Shown here: piece by piece, positions 58,904 to 64,000 of the stretch
How the letters are laid out: each line of letters starts with the position of its first letter
Numbering within the stretch: the stretch's first letter is position 1
NCBI RefSeq assembly: GCF_000337535.1
Contig: NZ_AOIP01000053.1
Location: forward strand, 1 to 64,000
Length of the DNA stretch: 64,000 nucleotides
Reading direction: 5' to 3'
Source: Natrialba aegyptia DSM 13077
Lineage (GTDB): Archaea; Halobacteriota; Halobacteria; Halobacteriales; Natrialbaceae
The notes under the pieces: model-generated
The model's database searches: none
The model's input: the letters and a program-made list of their open reading frames with translations, nothing else
What the model was told of the DNA's origin: nothing
Made by a program: the position numbers and the translations under genes

Positions 58904-59776
58904 TCAACGAGCGGTGACGACGAGGTGATCGTCATCGGTCCGACCGATATCCGGGACTGACTCTCGACGTGGGTCGAAGGCCGTATACGCAAACGCCTGC
59001 CAGAGGACCCGCTCGGGATACGAACGCTCTTCAAGACTGACGCCCAGATCGGTAGCGAGAGCGGCGTGATCGAGCTCTCCATTCCGGATGGGGACAGCGA
59101 GTGGGTTCGACAGCGACGTCAGATCGATGTCGAACGAGGGGAACAACCGATCAGAAGCGTTCGTCGCCGGATGGTGTATTTCGCGGCGGCCGGGATAGCG
59201 GACCGCCAGTTCGGGCGTGATCTCCTCGGGTTCGTCTTCTCCGATCAGCTCTACAGCGCGCGGTGACAGTTCTATTCGCCGTCGGCCACTTGCTGCCACC
59301 TCAACGTCGTCACCGTCCACCGCGAGACGGATCGAGTCGGGAGTCACATCGACGATACGGATATTGGGAGCTTCGTAATCTCGAACGTGTGCCATACTCG
59401 CATCGCTACCCGCTGTCCCGTCGACCACGATCGCGACGCCAGTGGCTAGTTCCGTCGTAAGACCGCGAATTCCGACAGTGGTTTCGGAACGACCAACGAG
59501 ATCGTGCGTGGTCGCATACGCGAACGACCAGTCGGTCGCTGGCGGCGACGAGTCACGGAGGGCAGGCCGCCAGTAGAAGACTCGATCTCTCGATCCTTCG
59601 GTATACGGAACTGCGTCGGGAAAGAATTCTGCGTTAAGTGTCGTCGGATCCAAGTCAGGGTGTTCGAGTACGAACTCGGCATAGGGCACCGTTCGAACGA
59701 CCGGTTTCCGATCGTCGACATCCGGATGACGCCGCCAACTGATTGAAGTCGTCGCCGTTCCAGCTTCTCCCTCCAT
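58904..59776 (-). CDS. Conserved hypothetical protein
   Basis: A 290-residue soluble, acidic protein I do not recognise. It contains no Cys motif after residue 1 and has segments such as RTVPYAEFVLEHPDLDPTTL, RVFYWRPALRDSSP, FAYATTHDLVGRSETTVGIRGL and LFPSFDIDLTSLSNPLAVPI, suggesting a beta-rich enzyme or binding fold. Start at 59776 (MEGEAGTAT) is taken because the extra 65 residues of the open frame are Ser-rich and would cover the CopD-like promoter. Convergent with DUF2249 copy 2. Likely part of the NO/metal region by position only. Confidence 0.6.
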   Translation of the reverse strand: MEGEAGTATTSISWRRHPDVDDRKPVVRTVPYAEFVLEHPDLDPTTLNAEFFPDAVPYTEGSRDRVFYWRPALRDSSPPATDWSFAYATTHDLVGRSETTVGIRGLTTELATGVAIVVDGTAGSDASMAHVRDYEAPNIRIVDVTPDSIRLAVDGDDVEVAASGRRRIELSPRAVELIGEDEPEEITPELAVRYPGRREIHHPATNASDRLFPSFDIDLTSLSNPLAVPIRNGELDHAALATDLGVSLEERSYPERVLWQAFAYTAFDPRRESVPDIGRTDDDHLVVTAR

Positions 59777-59900
59777 ATATGTGTCTTCACACCCCGTACA
59801 GGAAAACTTCGGCACGGACGTATTCGCTTGGTGGGAACTCGAAGCGTCTCCGGATCGAATCGTTTGAAATCGGTCTTGGGATGTTGTGCCGGATCTGTGT

Positions 59901-59912
59901 CGAATATATCCG
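59901..59912. promoter_or_regulatory. CGAA-N4-TTCG-like site e
   Basis: CGAATATATCCG, one mismatch from consensus, 53-64 nt upstream of the CopD-like gene start at 59965. Confidence 0.45.
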
Positions 59913-59925
59913 GACGCAGGTTTAG

Positions 59926-59941
59926 TTTCGGTAGGCCTAAT
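59926..59941. promoter_or_regulatory. DtxR-box-like site upstream of the CopD-like gene
   Basis: TTTCGGTAGGCCTAAT matches the core TTTAGGTAAACCTAAA of the palindrome at 50778 in 12 of 16 positions. It lies 24-39 nt before the start at 59965, in the TATA/initiation zone. Confidence 0.4.
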
Positions 59942-59964
59942 GTCACACACGAGGCGGCCCCACG

Positions 59965-60948
59965 ATGTCAAACCCTACTCAGTCCGCGCCCAGTCCCACC
60001 ACGGAGGCACTCTTCGACCGATACCTCCTACCGAAGGTCGCACTCACGATCATCGTAGCTGCATCGTTGCTCGGCAGTTGGGTCTCTACCACGTTGGTCA
60101 GCGACAGTGGCATCGTCTCTGCCGTCGCGACGTGGGCGTTTCTCGTTGCACTAGGGACGCTCGTCGGCGGACTGCTCTGGAAGCATCTGTTCGTTCGTCC
60201 GGCGGACCTCGGGACCGGCGCTCGCGAGTACTGTGCAGCGATGTACGAGCGGTTCGATCGTATCGCTAGCCTCGCGGTGATCGTCACAGTTCTCGCGGGG
60301 AGCGTCGTACTCTGGCGGTACGTCGAGCGATTTGGAACGACCGTCGAAGCTGCTTCCCTCGCCATGCTCGGCTTGACGACAGTTGGAATCGTCGCCTGGA
60401 CCATCCTCGCGGATCGGACGGTCGAATCCCAGTTCAGAAGTCGAGCGGGGCTGCTCGCGCTGACGTTCGGCCTGCTCACACTGCTCGCGACGGCTATTGC
60501 CGAAGTCGCGATGCGTGGTCTCGAACCGGCTGGTACTGTGGTTCGGATGCTCCATCTGCTCGCCTTTGCCGTCTGGATCGGCGGAGCCGTCTGGAACATT
60601 TTCGTGGCGGTCCCGTCGGGACAGGAGCGCCCGCGTGTCGACGTCGTCGCCGCTGCCGCCGAGCAACTGGAACGCTTCCGGTGGGCCGTCCGCTTCGTCA
60701 TTCCGACGATCTTCCTTACCGGAGCGTATCAAGCAGTCGACGCGATCGGCCTGAACGTCTCGGTGTACGTTACGTCGACGATCGGCCTCGCGATTCTCGC
60801 GAAGGCCGGATTCATCGGCGTACTCGTCGTTATCTTCAAACTGTGCCCCATGTGGCGGGCCTGTTCACCCATTGAGGGTGTGTGTGACCTCGAGGAGCTC
60901 GGAGCGTCGCGGGTGGAGACTGACAGCGAGGTGTCTACCGATGACTGA
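59965..60948 (+). CDS. CopD-like membrane protein
   Basis: A 327-residue protein with about eight helices. The second half has RMLHLLAFAVWIGGAVWNIFVAVPSG, similar to the HxxWxGG copper motif of CopD/YebZ. The C-terminus carries three Cys (KLCPMWRACSPIEGVCDLEEL) near the membrane, which might bind metal or take part in redox chemistry. It is translationally coupled to the TusA-like gene (8-nt overlap). Copper import or a b-type heme protein role are both possible; I favour copper or thiol transport. Confidence 0.75.
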   Translation: MSNPTQSAPSPTTEALFDRYLLPKVALTIIVAASLLGSWVSTTLVSDSGIVSAVATWAFLVALGTLVGGLLWKHLFVRPADLGTGAREYCAAMYERFDRIASLAVIVTVLAGSVVLWRYVERFGTTVEAASLAMLGLTTVGIVAWTILADRTVESQFRSRAGLLALTFGLLTLLATAIAEVAMRGLEPAGTVVRMLHLLAFAVWIGGAVWNIFVAVPSGQERPRVDVVAAAAEQLERFRWAVRFVIPTIFLTGAYQAVDAIGLNVSVYVTSTIGLAILAKAGFIGVLVVIFKLCPMWRACSPIEGVCDLEELGASRVETDSEVSTDD

Positions 60949-61225
60949 AGTCACGGATGCGACGAGGGACCCGGACATCGCTCCCGACATGGTCGTAGAC
61001 AATCGCGGTCGCGGTTGCGCGAGTGGTATCGTACGCGTTCAAAAAGCGCTCGAAGACCTCGACGACGGATCGGTCCTCGTCGTGAAGAGTACTGACAAAC
61101 GTGCTCAAACGGAGTATCCACAGCTGGCTGAACAGACGCCCCACGAATTGATTGCAATCACGAAAGATCGAACCGGACTGCTCAGAACCGAGTACACCAC
61201 GTACCTTCGCATCCACCAGACATAA
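60941..61225 (+). CDS. TusA/SirA-like protein
   Basis: A 94-residue protein. VVDNRGRGCASGIVRVQKALEDLDDGSVLVVKSTDKRAQTEYP has the TusA fold order, with Cys26 where TusA has its sulfur-carrying Cys; the usual CPxP is replaced by CASG, so its persulfide chemistry may differ. The family passes sulfane sulfur between rhodanese, DsrE-type proteins and acceptors. It overlaps the stop of the CopD-like gene, suggesting a membrane-linked sulfur or metal role. Start at 60941 (MTEVTDAT). Confidence 0.78.
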   Translation: MTEVTDATRDPDIAPDMVVDNRGRGCASGIVRVQKALEDLDDGSVLVVKSTDKRAQTEYPQLAEQTPHELIAITKDRTGLLRTEYTTYLRIHQT

Positions 61226-61279
61226 CCGGGCCTTCTGGCCGGTCGCACACATCGATGCAGTCGAAATCAACGATCGCGA

Positions 61280-61584
61280 TCAGTCGCTCGACCGTTCAGC
61301 GAGGAGGATCAGTGCGACGCTCGGTTCGATTGCCCGTGGAGAGACTTCCCGGCGCCCGTCGAAACGAACGATGTCGCCCGCAGTCAGGTCGTACTCCTCG
61401 TCGTCCAGGGTGAGTTCGATCGCTCCCTCGATCAGATAGAGGACAATCTCGCGCTCCGGGTGGTCGTGGGCCGCTACCGCTTCGCCCGCATCCAGCGTCA
61501 ATCTGATCGTCTTCGGTTCGGCGTCGGGAAAGACGTTCGCGTGGGGCGCTCCGTCCAGATCCCGATGGATTCGATCTCAACCAT
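61280..61584 (-). pseudogene. Cupin-domain protein with a frameshift near the start
   Basis: The 3' frame (from about 61565) reads DLDGAPHANVFPD, then TIRLTLDAGEAVAAHDHPEREIVLYLIEGAIELTLDDEEYDL, a cupin with HxH-type metal ligands in AHDHPERE and the second motif DIVRFDGRREVSPRA. The natural start (ATG at 61584, MVEIESIG) is in another frame, and one extra base in the run ATCGGGATCTGG would join them. So the gene is frameshifted, or one base is missing in the sequence. It begins 3 nt after the stop of the upstream cupin gene, as an operon. Confidence 0.65.
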
Positions 61585-61586
61585 TG

Positions 61587-61967
61587 TCACGCGCTCTTTG
61601 GGTCGAATTCTCCTCGTTTGATCCCCTCGCGAACGGGGTCGTGTTCGGTGTCCGTCGGCGGCGGAGCAGTAACCAGGAATGCTTCGAGCCGACCATCCTC
61701 GTCAGCCTTGATCCCGCGGTCGGTGTCGGCTTCGACGACGACCACATCGCCGGGTTCGATGGCGTGTTCGTCGTCGCCGCTGCGGACGCGTCCAGTCCCC
61801 GAGTGAACGTGAATCGCGACGTCGCTCGATGGAGCGTGAACGGGGATGAATTGACCGGGCTCGAAGTACCCACAGACAACCTTCATTCGGTCGCTTTTGA
61901 AGACCTCCACGGCGTTGAACTTCTGGTCGTCGTAGGCCCGTTCGGCGTCGAAGTTCGTCGCGGTCAC
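61587..61967 (-). CDS. Cupin-domain protein
   Basis: A single cupin barrel of about 126 residues from the GTG at 61967 (VTATNFDAERAYDD). Motif 1 is YFEPGQFIPVHAPSSDVAIHVHSGTG (metal His ligands spread over PVHAP and IHVHSG) and motif 2 is IEPGDVVVVEADTDRGIKA. Likely a metal-dependent dioxygenase or a small-ligand binding protein; some cupins act on thiols (cysteine or mercaptopropionate dioxygenase), which would suit the context, but the Tyr/Cys markers of those are not seen. The frame is open up to 62150, so the start is uncertain. Operon with the frameshifted cupin. Confidence 0.7.
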   Translation of the reverse strand: MTATNFDAERAYDDQKFNAVEVFKSDRMKVVCGYFEPGQFIPVHAPSSDVAIHVHSGTGRVRSGDDEHAIEPGDVVVVEADTDRGIKADEDGRLEAFLVTAPPPTDTEHDPVREGIKRGEFDPKSA

Positions 61968-62167
61968 AGCGACCACCTCGGCGACCTCTCTGTTCGTCTC
62001 CCAATCGAGCGAGATGAGGCTGTATCGCGCATACGACTGGTGGTTGGCGTGTACGGAGGAAGAGCTTTGGTCCGAATGTTTCCGACCAGCGACTCGTGGA
62101 GGTAGCGATCGACTGGATATGTTCGCCTCCACACCCACGGAATTGGCCATCCAACATTGATGCGTCT

Positions 62168-62518
62168 ATGGCAAAACACGCCTTCCTGCTCTTGTCCTCA
62201 CCGGAGACGCCGGGAAAATTCGCCAATCCACTTACCTACGCACGTCAGCTCGACGAGGCGGGTCACCAGGTTGCCGTGTACTTCGACGGCGCGGCGACCT
62301 ATTGGTTCGACGGAATCGAGGATCATCCGGAACCGGCGGTTCGAGCATACGAGGACGCCAAAGAACTGGGGCTGATTGCTGGCGTCTGCGATCACTGTGC
62401 GACGTTCAAAGGGGTCGCTGACGCCGTCGAGGCCGAGGGTTTCGAGATCCAAGGGACTGAACACGCCCCGGACGTTGCTGGACTCGTCGACGACGGCTAC
62501 GAGCTTCACATCGTTTGA
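62168..62518 (+). CDS. DsrE-family sulfur relay protein
   Basis: A 116-residue protein of the DsrE/YchN fold: FLLLSSPETPGKFANPLTYARQLDEAGHQVAVYFDG, followed by GLIAGVCDHCATFKGVADAVEAEGFE. The conserved Cys of DsrE is replaced by a pair C74, C77 (CDHC), which could hold a persulfide or metal. With TusA-like (60941) it may form a sulfur relay. Start at 62168 (MAKHAFLLLSS) is the family N-terminus. Stands alone but within a set of sulfur and metal genes. Confidence 0.82.
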   Translation: MAKHAFLLLSSPETPGKFANPLTYARQLDEAGHQVAVYFDGAATYWFDGIEDHPEPAVRAYEDAKELGLIAGVCDHCATFKGVADAVEAEGFEIQGTEHAPDVAGLVDDGYELHIV

Positions 62519-62789
62519 GCGACGAAGGTCTGGGTATCGATCGATGTACTGGTCATCGAACCTCCCGACTCGCGGCGAAACGAGGCTGTTGTATTGGGCA
62601 TGTCACCGTTCATTAAGGTACGGAACACAGTGATTGAGACACCTTGAGCAATGTAAACCGTGAGCCCAGCGTATATGTTCGAACCAACCATCACGAGGTT
62701 TCGGTGCTATCGACGACTATGTGGATGTCTCGAGCGATTCCAGCCGAGTTGACCGCACTTCCATCCCATCCAGGGGTGAGGTCATACTG

Positions 62790-63107
62790 ATGTCGGTAGA
62801 CCCAGAAGACGGGCGTGAACCGGTTACCATCCGCGAACACGATCGACCGTGGGCTGCCGATCTCGAATCTGATCGACACGCGAATGATAGCCGTCTTGTC
62901 GTCGCGGAGGCCATCGATGCTATCGAAGAGACTCGCCCCGGCATCCCTGTTGACCTCGTGACCCACGAGTGTCACGGCGATCCCATGGACTACCTCCTCG
63001 ATCCCTTGCGATCAAAAGTTCCCGACGTCGCCGTAACCGGACATCGCCGGTGTACTTGTGGCGGCTACGTCATTACCGTCATGCGTCGGATTTCGGGATC
63101 CGAATAG
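62790..63107 (+). CDS. CxCGG-family protein (putative RiPP precursor), copy 2
   Basis: A 105-residue protein. It shares with the protein at 51287 the pattern RPWAADLESDRHANDSRLV, then DLVTHECHGDPMDYLLDPL, and a terminal CTCGGYVITV with C88 and C90 (CTCGG instead of CGCGG). Order and spacing of the three blocks are the same, so the two are paralogues of the putative rSAM-modified RiPP family. Unlike copy 1 it lacks the His/Asp-rich N-terminus. The ATG at 62790 starts MSVDPEDG. It is convergent with the HMA gene. Confidence 0.72.
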   Translation: MSVDPEDGREPVTIREHDRPWAADLESDRHANDSRLVVAEAIDAIEETRPGIPVDLVTHECHGDPMDYLLDPLRSKVPDVAVTGHRRCTCGGYVITVMRRISGSE

Positions 63108-63120
63108 TGGAAGGGCGAAA

Positions 63121-63336
63121 TTACTCGGGTGCGTATCCCCACGTCTCGACGATTTCGTGTAACTCTTCGTCGTTAGTAGTCTCGGGATCGTACTCGATCG
63201 CCAAGGCCCGATTATCCGTCTCAATGGTCACTCCATCGACCCCAGGGGTTCCTTCCAAGACGGTGATGATCGTGTTCTCACAGTTGTCGCACTCGAAGAC
63301 AGTATCGGTGACCGATACGGTGGCAATTGAGTCCAT
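63121..63336 (-). CDS. HMA-domain metallochaperone, copy 2
   Basis: A 71-residue protein: VTDTVFECDNCENTIITVLEGTPGVDGVTIETDNRALAIEYDPE, a heavy-metal-associated domain with C16-DN-C19 in FECDNCE. No ATPase is encoded next to it in the window. It differs from the chaperone at 40503 in the metal loop (ECDNC versus DCPTC). Probably carries copper or zinc. Confidence 0.85.
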   Translation of the reverse strand: MDSIATVSVTDTVFECDNCENTIITVLEGTPGVDGVTIETDNRALAIEYDPETTNDEELHEIVETWGYAPE

Positions 63337-63491
63337 ATCGTTTTACTAGACGACGTCGAATGATGGTAACGATTCACACGAATTTGTTCCGAGTAGCAGT
63401 GACCGTCGTAGAGATCCACTTAGTTTATCGGAGAGCATTCAGCGCCCACTGCGGGTCTATGGCCTGTCGCACAGTCAGATAGATCGGGGGG

Positions 63492-63734
63492 TTACTGGGT
63501 TCCGGCAGGCAGCTGGTCCACTGTCTCGACCTCCCCAATGCGCTCGATCGCCTCGATTGGGATTTCAGTAACAGCCGTGATGATGAGACCGTCCTTACCT
63601 CTATGTGAGCCTTTCTCGACGTCGATTAGTAACTCCTCGTAGTACTTCCGAATTGTGGCAACGACGTACTCGTCCCGACCCGGTCTTGTTCGAATCAGAT
63701 ACGAATACTGCTCCACGTCTTCTGTATCTCCCAT
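63492..63734 (-). CDS. Small conserved hypothetical protein
   Basis: An 80-residue soluble protein (MGDTEDVEQYSYLIRTRPGRDEYVVATIRKYYEELLIDVEKG). It has alternating beta/alpha texture and ends EVETVDQLPAGTQ, with no metal or redox motif. It could be a small DNA-binding or ACT-like fold; nothing is assigned. The start at 63734 is the first in-frame ATG after low-quality upstream codons. It lies 105 nt downstream of the partial membrane-protein gene at the window edge. Confidence 0.6.
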   Translation of the reverse strand: MGDTEDVEQYSYLIRTRPGRDEYVVATIRKYYEELLIDVEKGSHRGKDGLIITAVTEIPIEAIERIGEVETVDQLPAGTQ

Positions 63735-63839
63735 TTCACTCAAGCTATCGATGGTCAATCGTCCCCAAATTACTGCTGCTCTGGATCTTGTCTGAGGCAA
63801 TAACGAGTCTATCCCGTAGCTCCGACCGATCGAACTCTG

Positions 63840-64000
63840 TTATTGGGTCCGGGGACCCTTGACCGTCAGGAAGAGACTTTGAATCGCCTTCCCGACAAAA
63901 AATCCCACGATGGCGCCGAGTAGTACTGAATCGATTCCTTGGACGGCGACGACGGTGAGTACACCGAGGATTGCGAACCCGACTCCGAACGTCCACCCCC
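63840..64000 (-). CDS. Membrane protein, C-terminal part (start outside window)
   Basis: The minus frame reads from the window edge GWTFGVGFAILGVLTVVAVQGIDSVLLGAIVGFFVGKAIQSLF and ends LTVKGPRTQ, stop at 63840-63842. Two hydrophobic helices with small residues are visible, a pattern seen in many small haloarchaeal membrane proteins. Length and family cannot be judged because the gene runs off the sequence. Confidence 0.65.
   Translation of the reverse strand, partial: GWTFGVGFAILGVLTVVAVQGIDSVLLGAIVGFFVGKAIQSLFLTVKGPRTQ

Noticed and set aside
1..64000. CRISPR array
   Set aside because: No evenly spaced repeats of 24-40 nt were seen in any intergenic region.

Overview
The window reads as haloarchaeal chromosome (class Halobacteria). 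It is GC-rich, the proteins are very acidic, several genes look leaderless with a TATA-like element about 28-30 nt before the start codon, and many proteins belong to families known mainly from haloarchaea (DUF7344, DUF7521, HTH-10/Bat-type regulators, CGCGG proteins). I recognised no rRNA, tRNA or CRISPR array. Almost every gene deals with thiols, sulfur, metals or nitrogen oxides, so the window looks like a stack of accessory stress and respiration modules.

1-17.6 kb is a thiol and copper redox region. It holds the end of a disulfide-oxidoreductase flavoprotein with a His-rich tail, a carbamoyltransferase, thioredoxin, deaminase, TauE/SafE exporter, a CcdA/TlpA/SCO operon with its own winged-helix regulator, a pair of membrane proteins with CxxC motifs, a HAD phosphatase, a first SoxB-like enzyme, DsbA and DUF2243. 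A nearly perfect palindrome (GATTTGCTG-CAGCAAATC type) recurs upstream of four of these units and may define an undescribed regulon. A lower-GC insert (12.4-14.9 kb) holds unrelated accessory genes.

17-30 kb is a sulfane-sulfur region. It has two DUF302/methyltransferase pairs, a CoA-disulfide-reductase-like flavoprotein, an M20 peptidase, a YgaP-like membrane protein, a class V aminotransferase, a second SoxB-like paralogue, a rhodanese-metallo-beta-lactamase fusion, thioredoxin plus thioredoxin reductase, and a second reductase-like flavoprotein. Two genes here are broken in the given sequence: a methyltransferase by an in-frame TGA and the aminotransferase by a one-base loss.

30-35 kb is mobile: a decayed IS5-type transposase, an intact DDE transposase and a tyrosine integrase with two small partner genes. 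35-41 kb carries two heavy-metal P-type ATPases; one forms an operon with a CxxC metallochaperone and an FmdE-like protein, divergent from an ArsR-like regulator.

41-64 kb is a nitric-oxide and metal stress region. It has quinol nitric oxide reductase, ferritin-like protein, two multi-span NnrS-like membrane proteins, a Ric-type iron-sulfur repair protein, two DUF2249 proteins, two CxCGG putative RiPP precursors, a DtxR-family regulator, an HTH-10 regulator, TusA-like and DsrE-like sulfur proteins, a CopD-like membrane protein and cupins (one frameshifted). Candidate CGAA-N4-TTCG-like sites and DtxR-box-like palindromes lie upstream of several of these genes. Family names come from recognising sequence motifs, not from database searches; pathway statements are inference.
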